This document shows, one piece after another, positions 1 to 28,169 of a stretch of 64,000 nt of DNA. The number at the start of each line of letters is the position of its first letter. Position 1 is the stretch's first letter. The DNA is from Ptychodera flava (Eukaryota > Hemichordata > Enteropneusta > Ptychoderidae), in the NCBI RefSeq assembly GCF_041260155.1, contig NC_091929.1, positions 25,048,080 to 25,112,079 on the forward strand. Direction: 5' to 3'. The translations under genes were made by a program, and so were the position numbers. Below the pieces are notes generated by a model. It was given only the letters and a program-made list of their open reading frames with translations. It had not been told where the DNA came from and searched no databases.

Positions 1-228
1 TATTAATTATACCCAAAATACCTCAGGTCAAATATACACAATAACTTACCCCTATTGACGGGTTCTATATAGAGTATATCATTGTACATCATATCATGTA
101 ATGTAAGATTACATTCCATAACATCATAAAACATTACATAGCATAACATGACATCACTTTGCAATAAACTGCATGTTGTATTCTATTCTATTCTATTTTA
201 TATTATTCTATTCTAATATCATAGTACA

Positions 229-352
229 TTATATATTATATTATATTATATTATATTATATTATATTATATTATATTATATTATATTATATTATATTACA
301 TTATAACACATGATATTATATTATATTATATTATATTATATTATATTGCAGT
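229..352. repeat. (TTATA)n microsatellite
   Basis: Pentanucleotide TTATA array with one interruption near 300-316. It lies immediately upstream of the acceptor of the first Ig exon. The 228 bases before it are AT-rich and show nothing coding. Confidence 0.9.
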
Positions 353-380
353 ATATTTTATTTTTTTTTTATATTTCTAG

Positions 381-15523
<15,143 letters not shown>

Positions 15524-15896
15524 AGCGTACAGAACTAGCAGCACAAGAAGATGTCTAAATATGCTATATCACGCATACAACAAGGATACTAAACAACGTA
15601 TCAATTATCAAATTCAGCTACGGATGAAATAATTGCACGACTTTTAGATCATGTAGAACTTGCATTTCTAAGTATCTGTAACTTTTTTCTTTTAAATATT
15701 CCTTTAAATTCGTACTGTTCCTAATAGTTCATTATATATGACATAAACTATCGTTTTATAAGTATTCAAATTTTAAACATGATTTGCTTTGTTCAATAGT
15801 TACAAAAAGCGTTAGTATTGAATAATTAAAAAACGATCCGAAACCACGCAAATTTTTTGAAGATAGTAAAACTCATTGAAAGTATTTTGGAATAAA
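15524..15896 (+). other. 3' UTR of receptor kinase gene with polyadenylation signal
   Basis: AT-rich sequence after the stop. AATAAA at 15891-15896 is the best candidate signal, giving a 3' UTR of about 390 bases. Confidence 0.55.
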
Positions 15897-15899
15897 GCA

Positions 15900-16790
15900 C
15901 TTTAAAGTTAACTTGTCAGTGTTGTCCTCTCCCTTTTCTGTGCAATGTCATTCTGGTCTCTCCTTCGTTCTCTCCTTCTTCAACATTATAAAGCAAAACA
16001 AGTCCCGAAAACTGCACATACAAGGAGCAATAGAAAACTGAAATATTTCTCCGGGATAATTGTCAAACTACGCTTTAAGAAAAATATCGATTCTTAGTTA
16101 GATGTCACATCCATTTAAGAGCACAAATTCCAATATCTCCTTTATGCGCCGAAATTCGCAAAAAAAAATCACGACAAAGAGCGTCAATAGTTTTATTAAT
16201 CTCGTGTTTACTTTATACTCGTTCCTTTGGTATTTTTAATTTGGTATAAAAGCGTGTTGAAACACACATTCTCGATTTCCATCATTCGAGGTTGAAATGC
16301 TGTATTTACCATAGGAGATTACCTTCTAATCTGTGTAAATTTTCAGTAAGATTGTGTTATGGAGTTTTGAGAGTTAGAAGAGACAAATGAAAAATCAAAG
16401 CCGTAACGGAGAAAACATATGCAGTTTACATAACCTATATATTTTCATAATTTTTTCACACAGTTCTATTTTATCTAGTACATGCCCTTAGAAAAAATAT
16501 ATAATATTAGTATTTCTTTTTACACTCTTTGTATGGCTGTTTGTGTTTCAAAGACTTAATTACGATGCCAGAAGGAATAAAGGACAGGTTTCATATATTT
16601 CAAAAGAGCAACTGTTTCAAGTAAGTTATTGTTTCTTTTTTATGTTGCTGTATCTTAATCTCGGCGGCCCTTTCAACACACAAAGAAGTATTGTTAGTGC
16701 GTCTGTTTGTACCGAAATACGGCAGATGCGCGTTAAAACAGCTTGATCTTTTTTTATTAAATTGGTCAGTTGTTAGAATACATTACACCC
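15900..16790. other. Intergenic, nothing recognised
   Basis: No gene or repeat recognised. A short open frame at 16543-16746 has no identifiable domain. Confidence 0.35.
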
Positions 16791-16799
16791 GACACAACC

Positions 16800-19700
16800 T
16801 CCCCTAAATCCGGCAGGATTTGTTTTGTCACGGGTTTAGCTATCACTAACAGCAGCAATACTCGCATTTTATCTTAAGGACTGCTCGTCTCAGTGATTTC
16901 AAGGAGCAGTGCAAACTGCTATAGTTCAGTGCGGGAGTATATCGAAAGAGGTATTACATTAGTCTAACAATTATTGTTGCCTATTTACTAAAATTCAACT
17001 TTTTTCGGGAATGCCAAATAACGTTACACTATCACTAAAAGGTGACGACGAGATTGAGATAACGCACAATCCTTAATATTCTAACAACTTTATACGGTGG
17101 CATAAAGAGAACTACAACTGCACAGATATATTCTCTGGTTGGTCTACACAGAGTTTCATCTCAGAAAAAATATTTTTGTCCGATGATATGATTGCACTCA
17201 ATTTTTTCATATTTATACGGTTAATGCATCTCTCAAAGAAGTGCCAGCAAACTCAACAAGCAAACTGCAAGCATCTGTACGAGCATATTCTAAATCAAGG
17301 TTTCAGAATCCCACAATCCTACGTTGTACTGGTTGACAGACTTTGCATCAATGCTGTCTACCTGCCAACTTTGTTAATGTATTCTCCAAGGGATACGTTC
17401 ACTGGACTAAACAACGTATATTGTCGAGTCTTGAATTTAGTTTTGAGAAAAATAAAATATTTAATAGGCTGTTCATAAAGTCTTTATTTAATTACAGATT
17501 TTAATCCAAGATTTGTTTCTATTGGATTCTAAACCGGTTTACAGGGACTTTTTATCTAGACTTTATGGTTTTCGATTCGCTTAATCCTGTAAACCGGCCA
17601 CGGTGCATTCGTTTTTGTTGTGAGCAAGAAATTTGTAACCTTTAATAACAGCAAGATCATAAACTACAGCACTTTACTGGAACAACAGAAGGTATTGAAG
17701 GAGTATAAGATTTTTCAGGGATGACTTTGGTCAACGTCTGAATTGATTGACAATATAAATGTCACTCACAAAATAGTGTTTGGATTACATAGTATCAGTC
17801 GTAATGCGTGCATTTACTTGGTAGCGAACTGGGACGTGGTGTAACACTAAAGAAGGAAGCTGTGTCCCAAGAGTGTTCAAGTTGATACTGCGTGTTGTGC
17901 CACGCATGACAGGATAAAGATAAATGTTATTTGGGACCTCGCAATAGTTCACTCCTGTGTGAAGTTTACATGAAAAAACATTTTATATAGATATCGAATC
18001 ATTTACAAATTTGAAAAAACCTACATCGACTATAGTTATACATTGCGTAGCCTAGCGTACCTGTGGATAATTTCATTCATGTAACCAGTAACAGAAAACC
18101 CTGTAATGTTTAGGTTAGATACGCTCACAGCTGAAATATTCCATTTAATTCGTCAAAGTCTTCCATAACAGTGTTTATTAACCGAAACAACGAGATAGAT
18201 TAAACATTTTCTTTACGTCTGCAACAGAGGTATTTTACTATGAATTCCTGCTTGGTAGCCAATACAAACAAAACAAAAAATTGCAACATTGTTAATATAC
18301 ATTGGTGGATCATTTTGTTTCAGTATTAAAGGGAAAAAAATAGAGCAATGAATTTTCCAAGATGGTGTGCTGTACAGCAGTACTGTCAAAGCTGTAAAAC
18401 AATGGTAGCAGTGTATTCGGACATCGCCAGGAGAAGGAAATGTGCTGCCTGTAATAACTGCCAGCTTTTAATCTACACCTCTTGTACATTCGTTTGCTAC
18501 TGGGTGCTACGACTGTACAACGGCTCCTAAAAACCGATTTTTTTAAAACGGGTAGGATTTGTTTGGTAACGGGGTTTAGCTATCACTAACAGCGGCAGTA
18601 CTCGCATTTTAATCTTTAGGTCTGTTTGTCACAGTGATTTCAACGAGCAGTGCCAACTGTTATAGTTCAATGCGGGATCATATTGAAAGAGGTATTACAT
18701 CAGTCTCACGATTGTTTCCAGCTATTCACTAAAGTTCAACTTTTTCGGGAATTCCAAATAACATTACACTATAAAAACAAAGTGACGACGAGACTGAGAT
18801 GACGAAACATCTTTAATATTAGCACTAATTCTTCTACCAACTTAATACGGTGACATTAAAAGAAACTGCAACTACACAGACATATTTTCTGGTTGGTCTA
18901 GACAGAGTTTTATCTCAAAAAAATTGTACGATGATATGATAGCATTCAATGTTTTTTTTTTTTATTTACGGTTAATATATCCCTCAAGGAAGTGCAAGCA
19001 AACTATACAAACTAGCAGATTCCAGATCAAGGTTTCAGAATCCCACAATCCTACGTTGTATTGATTGACAGATTTGGCATAAGTTTGAATAGTAATTTGT
19101 CTACCTGCCAACTTTGATGTATTCTTCAAGGGATACGTTCACTGGACTGAACTACCTATATTGTCGGGTCTTGATTTTGTCCTAAGAAAAGTAATTAAAT
19201 ATTAAATAAGCTCTTCATAAACAATATTAATTAAAATTACAGATTCTAATTCAAGATTTCAGGTTTATTTGTTTCTTAACCCATTTAAAATAAAGGACAG
19301 GAACTTTTTATCCAGACTTTATGTGTGTCAGTTCGTTAAATCATCTAAATCTACTACGCTTATTGTGGTGAGCAAGCAATATTTCAACTGTGAAAACAGT
19401 CAGCTCATAAACTGCAGAGTTTTATAGGAGCAGTATGAGATGTCAGTGTAGTAACAGAATTTCAGTGTTGACTTAGAACAACGTCTGAAATGCTTGACAA
19501 CACTCTAAAAATGTAATTCACAATGTAGCATTGAAATCACCACTGTATCAGTCGCAATAGGTGCATTCATCAGGCATGTGCAACGCGCTGAAACATGCCA
19601 TACGGCGAACGAGTGAAGCTTATTTTGTCCTTGCACGTTGATAATGCGTGTCGTGCCATGCATCCCCAACGGCGAATAAGGATCGATGCCTTTTGTGACC

Positions 19701-22700
19701 TCGCATTATTTTACAGTTACATGACGATTAAAAGAATATAAATGTATAGAAATCAGGCCATTGAACAAAAACTACGTCGACTAGAGTTATACATTTTATA
19801 GGCTGACATACATGTGGACATTTTCAATCACGTAACTGGCACCAATCCTTCAATGACATGAAAGATAAGCTTACAGCTTAAATATTTCATTTGATTTGGC
19901 GAAGTCGTCGATAAATATGTTTGTTTACCAGACTACCAGATTAATAAAAACAATTAGTCACGTCTAAATTTACGACAAATGTATTTTACTAGAAATACTT
20001 CATGGGAGTAAATTCCGACACAATCGTTTTTATTATTGATACAAAACCTTGTTGGAATATTTATAAGAGCAAATTTGAAAACAAAATGATCACAGTGTTG
20101 AACTGGTAATTAAGAGGCACATATGTTTTGTATGCCAAGGGCAAATAAAGCTTGAACGCAAACCAATAAACTATTTGCATTTGATTTCCAAGAATCGTAT
20201 TAAACGTCAACAGGGGCATTAAAAACTTCATTTCGGGAAAAATACTTAAGGTATAGTGCTGCACTTTCTAGCAATTGCTATTTAGCTGATGTGCTATGAA
20301 ACGTATGAAACCAATCGAATTTTCATAACAATGATATTAAGTCAGTAAATGTTTGGAATATACACTATTAAAATGGGCGCGGTCCAGTTGTAGAGGTAGG
20401 ATTTGCGATCCAATTTTCAAGACACGCATGCATATGAATAGCAATTGTCGTTATTGACTTTTCGATCGCGTCATATTTGTCTAGCTAAAGATAAATCGGT
20501 TGGGCTGAACATCGGCTATTGTTCGATCTTGCTTGTTTGTTACAAATAAAGCAATTTGATCTTATGAAAAATTCAAGATTGTAAACTTCATGAGTGAATC
20601 ACTTTGTTTCCGTTTCAAAGAAAGACAAAAATATAAAAAACATGTTTCCAAGATTAGCGTGTTGCAATGCAGTACGGTCAAAGCGGTAAAACAACGGTAG
20701 CAGTGCATTCGCACTTCGTCAGGAGTAAGAAATATGCTGCCAATAACAACTGGCAGCTTATAAGCTATAAATGTTGTACACGTATGTGCTACTGGTCTTT
20801 CTATTTATTAGACTATGTTAAATTTATTGGCAACCATTGTATGGAAAAAAATCGAACAACAATGAGAGAATGGTACTATTTGCACCAGAGTTTAATTAAA
20901 TGGAAGTATAGGACAACTGAATAAATAAAGCTCAGTATTTGTTTCAAGAAAACTACAAAAATAGTTGAAGGCGGTGATCGTCCCGTCTACGACTTTCTTG
21001 ATGACAAACATTGCTTCTCCTCAGGAATTGGCGATAAATGTCGAGAAAATATGAGATTCATTTAGCATTCGGATGATGTTGAGAGCTGTTGCTATAAATT
21101 TGTCATAGTGAAAACATTCAGTTTCAACAGGTTTTAGAAAAAAAAATAGCAAATATTGAAAATGGTACATCTACATGTCTATCTTACGTTTTCCAAAACC
21201 AGTGTATCAACATTCCAGCCTGATTAATGTGTTGTTAAGCATTCGAACAAGCGTACATAAGCTTATTGTCAGGATAACGAAATATATAGCTTAATTTGAC
21301 TGCCAACTCATGACCTACGGATGTATGGTGCTGGAGAATACAGTCGCATATGGAATTTTTCATTGATTAGTTTAAAGGGTTACCAGGACACGCAACAATT
21401 GTTTATTAGTGCAAAAGCTCACATCTTGAATGCTGTATCAGATTTTACGAAGTGGACAACCAATGTTTAATTGCCGGACTCATAGATACATTAAAACATT
21501 TTTGTCTAATCTCTGACAAAGGTGTTTTAATTGGAACACCTGGTGGGAATACCTATCAACACAATTATTCCACTATTGTTATATAGCAGCTTTGAATAGT
21601 ACACAATGACAATTATGCAAAAAACGCCTAAGTATTGATCCGGGTAAAAGGAAGGACAAAGCTTGGTTCCATGTCGATCATGATCAATTATTTGCACTAG
21701 ATTTAGAGGTATCTAATTAAATACCTACATAATGAGTAAACCCGTTTTCTTTTCATGAAAACAAAACAATATTTAAGCTGCAATGTTACGTCCTCTGTAT
21801 TCAACATTGACTAGCCATTGAGCTTAAATCATAATATTTCAAGAACGCCGTAGAGAACCAGTCGGTTATTTGTATTTCACTGATATATCATAAAATAAAA
21901 GTGCTCACTAAGCGTTGCCAGTAGATTTTGTTTTGTCTGATGATCAAATTGTCTGTATTCAAACATTCATTACTTTACTGTTATGCAACTATTCCATACA
22001 TGATAATACTTCGATAAGGATCATGTCTTGCTCTGAGATGAACGTGCATTATAAATGCCTAGCATTTCGGTGTTCTTTACCTCCGTAGGATCTCCTCGCA
22101 GTGTCTTTCACGTTACTCTAAATTCCTTCATCCCGTCTTATTGTTATAAAGAACAACTTATCTCCATGCCTTGGAGCGGTACACAACTACCGATATTTAT
22201 AGCGCCCTCATTCCAAACTTTATGACATTACAATCTGTTAAGCATGATTGGTGACCGCTAAACTGTGTCTACCGCGTTATACTGCATACAGTGCCAAAAT
22301 GTTTATTTAGCTTGTGGTTGACGCCGAAAGGCGTTACAAAAATCTATCGATGAAATTTCACACATTTATACAGGACTAGTAGTAATTTCCACGCTCTTTG
22401 AGCTCTGTACTATCATAGTACAGTAGCGTCCTTGTCTGTAAAAGACCAGATTTTCAAATTCTGATCAGTATATAGGACGCCGTTTGTAACGCACAGTATC
22501 CAACTGTTGTCTTAATATTGCTACATATTTGGAACCTTTATTGCTCGTATAATGCCTGGAGACGTATAATTCTGGAGGCGTTTGTCATATGAAAATGCTA
22601 TCAATAAAGACAGGGCGGAAAGTACCAATCAACACAGTTCTGGATTACTAGAGTCGGGACAAATATCAAGTAAAATTTTTTTTCACTTATCGACTTTTGG

Positions 22701-23900
22701 TAACAATTTATTTATCAGCAGACTCACCAAAATTTGGCATCCTTTAAGACGATATTTCGGTAATTGAATAGTTGATCAAACAATGTCAGTCGCCTTAGAC
22801 AACAGCAAATAGTAGAGGGCGCCATAAACAGAAAACGGTTGAAGCCTTCAAGCGTGTCGAATTTTCATTTAAAAAAGTAGTGGCGTCCGATTTAACATAA
22901 TTGAGCCGCTGTATTCTAAGGGAAATAAGTCGACTTGGTTTACGGACAAGCGGATTTTGCCTGGACTTGTCTATTTGCTCGGCATTTATTGAAACTATTA
23001 ATTGAAATTATAGATTTTATCTGAATGCGCACCGTACTCTGTTTCACCTTTCTGTGTAACAAGGTATACTAGGCTCATATCCAAATAAAATGTGTCTCAA
23101 AGCAATACAGTAAATCCTATAAAACTACGGCAGTGGTGCATTCTCTTATCGTCATGAGCAAAGAATTTGAAACTTGTAATAACAGGCAGCTCACAAAGAA
23201 GACGTTCTTTACAGCATCAATAGACGTTCTGTGTGAGAAGTATTAGCTTTTTCATTGATCAGCCTGAATTGTTGGCCACTGTTGTTGGCATCAATACATG
23301 GTTGGTATCTGCAAATTCCAAACAACCTCGACAAAACTTAACAACGTTAACACTGTACATGTTCACTTAAAACATTGTATTCTGAACTCCAGTGTAGGAG
23401 TAATAACATGTACGATAATGTAAGCTATTTTATTATTTAATCTTTCGAAAATATAATATTGCATAATCCCGAGCACGTTGATATTATGTATACATCTTGT
23501 ATGGCTAGATTAAGGTATATATCAAGATGATATCAGTCTAGACCTTGCGTTAGTGCACAATGTCAGGTTATTAAAAATGTGTGGCACATAAGGAATTTTT
23601 TCATTTACCTAATCACCGGCACCACCAGGAAACACTGAAATGTTTAATATTATATAAAACTTACAGCCTAAGCGCTTCATCGGATTATACAAATCATCTA
23701 TGTGTATTTGCTTGACAACTTGGTAGACAAAATATTTTTGCATCTAAAACAAAGATACTTTATTGAAAACACCTGGTGGGAAATATGTTTCAATATTACC
23801 ATTCTTCGATTGTTATTAGGCATTGTTTTGAGTTTCACCATGGTAATTATAAGACGATGTCACAGAGTTGATCCGGTGATTATGAGTTACCAATTAGAGT
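16800..23900 (+). repeat. Tandem array of at least four diverged 1.5-2.2 kb units
   Basis: The same ordered blocks recur. tttagctatcactaacagc at 16842 and 18576; aaagaggtattacat at 16945 and 18687; gtgagcaagaaattt-like blocks at 17620, 19370 and 23155; a box of ggaatttttcat followed about 60 bases on by acttacagc occurs at about 18070, 19815, 21355 and 23595; acctggtgggaa at 21538 and 23770. A block gtcaaagctgtaaaacaatg at 18386 recurs at 20678. Spacing of the last box gives units of about 1.74, 1.54 and 2.24 kb. Open frames in one copy (such as 17176-17478) are not conserved in the others, so I see no coding selection. Nature unknown. Confidence 0.65.
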
Positions 23901-25260
23901 ACCAATTTTAACACTGATCCACATGTTGAGAACGGATAAAGCCTGTGTGCAAGGTGGTCGGTATTTACATCATATTTTGATGTATGCGATGTTACATGGA
24001 CGGTATCAGTTAAGGTAAAGGGCGACGAATTCGGACGCGCACACGCTTTAGAACGTTTCTGCGCAGATTTAACTCCAGCCTGTCGCAAATGGGTTACTTT
24101 GTAGCGCATGTATTTAACATCACCTGTCATTGTTGAAATTGCGCTTTTACCTAATTTTTTGACCCAGTCTCTTAGAAATACATGTGACCTATAACCTTGT
24201 CATATTTTGACCCCCTAGGAAGCTGGTTTTTATTCAATATGAGCGAAATTTTAACATTTCTCTCCCATTTACATGGCGCATATTACCCATTCACCTGGAG
24301 ATATTGTAAAAAGTAGCGTGGTGACACCCTTTTATTAAAAGTGTAAACTAAATGGTATTATGTCAGGATTTTATTCGCCAAGTTTGGTCAAAATGACACC
24401 ATTCAAAGCGACAGGAAGAAAGTTCGAAAATTATGTAGTGATATAATTTCGATATCGTCATTTTGTAATCGATACTTATGTAAAATTTCTTTACAAACAC
24501 CATGAAAACTATACATTCGATAGATATGGATCTTAAGTCTTAGTATTTATTAAAATTAACTCATTTGCTAAGCTTTTTATAATTGCTTTCTTTAGTTTAA
24601 GTGAATTATATCATTTTTATTTATTTCCAACGACGCCATTTTAACGTCCGTTTCCATGGAAACGAGCGTGGTGACCCCCATTTTTTATTTTATTTTTGCA
24701 CTTGCACAACTTCCAAGAATATTTGTGCAAAGTTTCAAGAAAATGACACCACAACTTAATTTTGACGTAATTCGTAGTACTTCACCTTAAGCCCGTATGA
24801 GGAGCGGCAAAAGAATACGTCTGAAAAAATGCTGCGCCCTCCATCTTCCTTTCTTCATGAAGAATGCATAAAGAAAAGACAAAGGGTACAATAATTGTGT
24901 AATTCCCATGACACGTGCATTTGTATGCCTTTCTTAGTCGACTACAAGCTATTTTGCTGCATATGTAGTAAATGCAGTGGTTTTGGGAAAGTAGAGAGCA
25001 TCAGTAACATAAGCAACATGTGCAAAAAAAGTCCATTGAGGGCGCTACTAATATCGGTAATGCAGGGTTTGTAACTTTTCGTGTCGATAAGATTTTCGTA
25101 TAAAATAATAGGACGGTGTTGAAAAAATTAGGTATATGAGACAAAACTGCAATGGGATTTAGTCTGGTTTATGCAGGTAAAAATAAAATCAAAATGCTAG
25201 GTATTTATCTCAGGTGTATAACAGCTAGTCTGAGAAGGTGTGAAGTATTTTATCATATAG
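23901..25260. repeat. Dispersed repeat with two internal copies
   Basis: gcgtggtgacaccc followed by caagtttggtcaaaatgacacca at 24318-24400 is repeated as gcgtggtgaccccc with caaagtttcaagaaaatgacacca at 24667-24752. No coding potential. The rest of the interval shows nothing. Confidence 0.45.
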
Positions 25261-25261
25261 A

Positions 25262-25345
25262 TAAGATAAGTTTATTTCAGTACTGATGGCCTCCGGCCAA
25301 AATGTACAAATCAATAAACATAAATTATAATTATAATTATTATCA
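25262..25345 (-). mobile_element. Possible 3' tail of a LINE-type element
   Basis: On the minus strand it reads gtacattttggccggaggcc and then atcagtactgaaataaactt, a short hairpin followed by an AATAAA-like tail with AT-rich repeats beside it, the usual end of a truncated non-LTR element. No coding part is attached. Confidence 0.3.
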
Positions 25346-25562
25346 TATTATACTAATGAATATCTCACTTCAGAAATGTTGATTATCAGACCGGAAGGAG
25401 ATCTACAGGCCACGCTTTGCATAAATTTCTATTTTATTACCTAATACAGTAAAGAATAAAATCATTTGCGAGGGATCTAAGATTTTCAGTCACTTTGTCA
25501 TTCACGTTAAAATATAAATCAAATGATTTGCTTTCATCTTCGGTGATATTTCATCGGTAACT

Positions 25563-26133
25563 TGTTATGTAGGTCATTTCCCCACACTCATCATGACCTG
25601 AGTTCAATTAGTCTAGAACATTCCCAAGGTCACTGCCCTTGATGACCTCACAACCTTGAATTCAATTAGTCATGTTTGGAATGTTCTGGAAAGTTGATTA
25701 GTTGTGTAAGGGAGATAATTTTAGAACAGTAATTAGCATGTCAATAAAAGTTCTAGATTGTTCTTATATGCCTTTATAAAAGGGACGTGCTCAGCTTCCA
25801 GTCAGACTTTTGGGATCGTGTCTCTTGTGTGTTACTAAACTCCAGCAGTAGTCATTCTCAAGACTTTTCAAGACCTTCACTGTCAACGCTGGATTTATAC
25901 TGTGGACTTTGTGCAGCTTCAAGCCTGCAAGCCAAAGGACTGTTTCATTCATCCGACTGACTGTTACAACTCTGAGACTGGAGCTTTGCCGTCCCAGCTG
26001 AGATAAGTAATCTGTACACTTTTAAAGCTTGTACTCTATCCCTGACTTAGCAATTAGTTTTATTTTTGTAATAAATTTTGTTTAAACGTTAACTGCTGAT
26101 TCACCCTTTTGTTCGTTTTCTCTGCACGTAACA
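25563..26133 (+). repeat. 5' LTR
   Basis: 571 bp, TG...CA ends with short inverted repeat TGTTA/TAACA. A TATA-like CCTTTATAAAAGGG at about 25771 marks the expected promoter, and AATAAA-type signals lie in the last 100 bases. Confidence 0.92.
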
Positions 26134-26137
26134 AAAT

Positions 26138-26154
26138 TGGGGGCTCGTCCGGGA
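26138..26154 (+). other. Primer binding site, tRNA-Pro type
   Basis: TGGGGGCTCGTCCGGGA, four bases after the LTR, is complementary to the 3' end of tRNA-Pro, the primer also used by murine leukaemia virus. Confidence 0.85.
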
Positions 26155-26235
26155 GACGAATATTTTGAGCCGTTTGACAACATTTTGCCTGCCTTTTCAA
26201 ACTACTGTATACTGTGAACTCAGCGAAATTCAATC

Positions 26236-27700
26236 ATGGCGGAATTCAAGCCAGACGAATTTATGGATGACCTTGATCAGGACGCATTTGATTCCCTCAA
26301 AAAGGACAACCTCATTGCACTGGCCAATTTCCTTAAAGTAGATGTCAAAAGATCTATGCGCAAGCGGGAAATACAGTACCACATTGCAAAACATTTAGTT
26401 AATTCTGGCCATTTTGAAGAGTCTGCCTTAAAAGATTATGAGCCTGAGTCTTCCTTCGAACTCAAAAAATTAGAATTAGAAATTCAGGCAGATTTGGAGC
26501 TTAAAAAATTGGCATTAGAAAAAGAAAAAATACAATGCAATTACAAATGAAAGAAAAGAATTGCAAATGGAAGAAAGACAGAAAGAAAAAGAAAGGCAGG
26601 AAAGATTAGAAATGGAAGAAAGACAGAAAGAGAGGGAATTGGAAATGAAAGAAAAAGAATTGCAAATGGAAGAAAGACAAAGGGAGAAAGAAAGAGAGGA
26701 AAAAGAAAAGGAAAGAGAATTAGCTGAACACCGACTGCAGTTAGAAATGAGACGTTTAGAGCTTGGACAGTCAGGAAAATTCTTCCCTTCAGACAAGTTT
26801 GACATCACTAAGCATTTCAGGTTAGTTCCCCCTTTCCAAGAAAAGGATGTTGATAAATATTTCTTCATTTTGAGAAAATTGCTCAGAGTCTGGATTGGCC
26901 TAAGGAGTCCTGGTCTATGCTTTTGCAGAGTGCTTTGGTGGGTAAAGCCAGAGAAATTTACATTCAGTTGTCAGTAGAGCAGGCTTCAGATTATGATTCT
27001 GTGAAGGAATTAATTCTCAAGGGTTATGAGTTGGTGCCTGAAGCTTACCGTCAGAAATTTAGGGATTGTGAGAAGGTGAAGGATCAAACTTATGTTGAAT
27101 TTGCTCGAACAAAAGAACAACTGTTTGATCGTTGGTGTTCTTCGGAAAAGGTCAGTCAGAATTATGACAAATTACGACAGCTTGTTTTGATTGAGGAATT
27201 TAAAAGGTGCATCCGGAGTGACATCAAGACATTTATCAATGAACAAAAGGCAGATACATTGGAGGTCGCTGCACGTTTGGCCGATGATTATTCATTGACC
27301 CACAAATCTTCATTTCTCAGCAAACCATCCCAGTCCTTTTCCTACAGAAACAATGCAGGTAAATTTAACTCCTCCTTTTCATCCAAGAATTTTTCAAAGG
27401 AGAGTAGAAAATCAAATGACAACAGTTCACAGAGTTCAAGTAACACTTCCACATCATCAAATCCCAAGTCTCAATCTCCTTCTGACAAACAGTTCGGTAC
27501 ACTTTCTTGTAATTATTGCAAGAAAGACGGCCATTTAATGTCAGAGTGTTTCAAATTGAAAAGAAAACGTGAAGGTCAAAGTGGTCAAAGTGGATCTAAG
27601 CCCACCGGCTTTATTTCTTCATCAACTCAATTAGAGTCTAATAATGTGTGCAACACATTTTCTGAGGTTAAATCCCTCTCATCCCCAATTAATGAGGTCA
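26236..27700 (+). pseudogene. gag region of the Gmr1-like element
   Basis: Fossil gag. Starts MAEFKPDEFMDDLDQD and passes through a long Glu/Lys/Arg-rich coiled coil. Then comes a capsid-like region whose second half (LVLIEEFKRCIRSDIKTFI, then LEVAARLADDY) resembles the SCAN domain of vertebrate zinc-finger proteins. A Ser-rich linker and one CCHC zinc knuckle (CNYCKKDGHLMSEC) follow. SCAN is known to derive from the capsid of Gmr1-like elements. Confidence 0.8.
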
Positions 27701-27779
27701 AGGTCAATTCTTCTCAAGATAGCATTATGGGTATTTTCGAACCATTTATTCATAATGGTTTTATATCACTTTCTAGTGA

Positions 27780-27910
27780 TTTTTCTTCCGCTACCCCTGT
27801 CAAAATTTTAAGAGATACCGGGGCTTCCCAGTCTCTTTTGTTGGCAGATACCCTGCCGTTTTCTGAAAAGTCATTTTCAGGTTCTAAAGTTCTTATTAGG
27901 GTCTATTAAG
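27780..27910 (+). pseudogene. Aspartic protease region of the element
   Basis: Contains ILRDTGASQSLLLAD, the DTGA active-site motif of retroviral-type proteases, directly after gag. Fossil part; extent approximate. Confidence 0.7.
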
Positions 27911-28169
27911 GGGGTAGATTGTAATGACTACATTCCTGTTCCTCTCCATAATGTCTATTTGTCTTCGGACTTTGTTTCTGGACCTGTGGCTTTAGGTATT
28001 AGGCCTTTTTTGCCTTTTGAAGGATTCACCTTCTTCTCGGAAACGACCTTGCTGGGGACAAGGTCATTACTAATCCACTTGTGACTGATAATCCTAGTTT
28101 AGATCAAAATCCAGAGCAATAGAGGAAGACATTCCCGGCCTTTTCCCATCATGTGCCATTACTCGAGCC

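Noticed and set aside
17176-17478. 100-codon frame in the tandem array
   Set aside because: The matching segment of the next unit (about 18930-19150) does not keep the frame.
26515-26868. Ser-rich 117-codon minus-strand frame
   Set aside because: Antisense shadow of the Glu/Lys-rich coiled coil of the retrotransposon gag.
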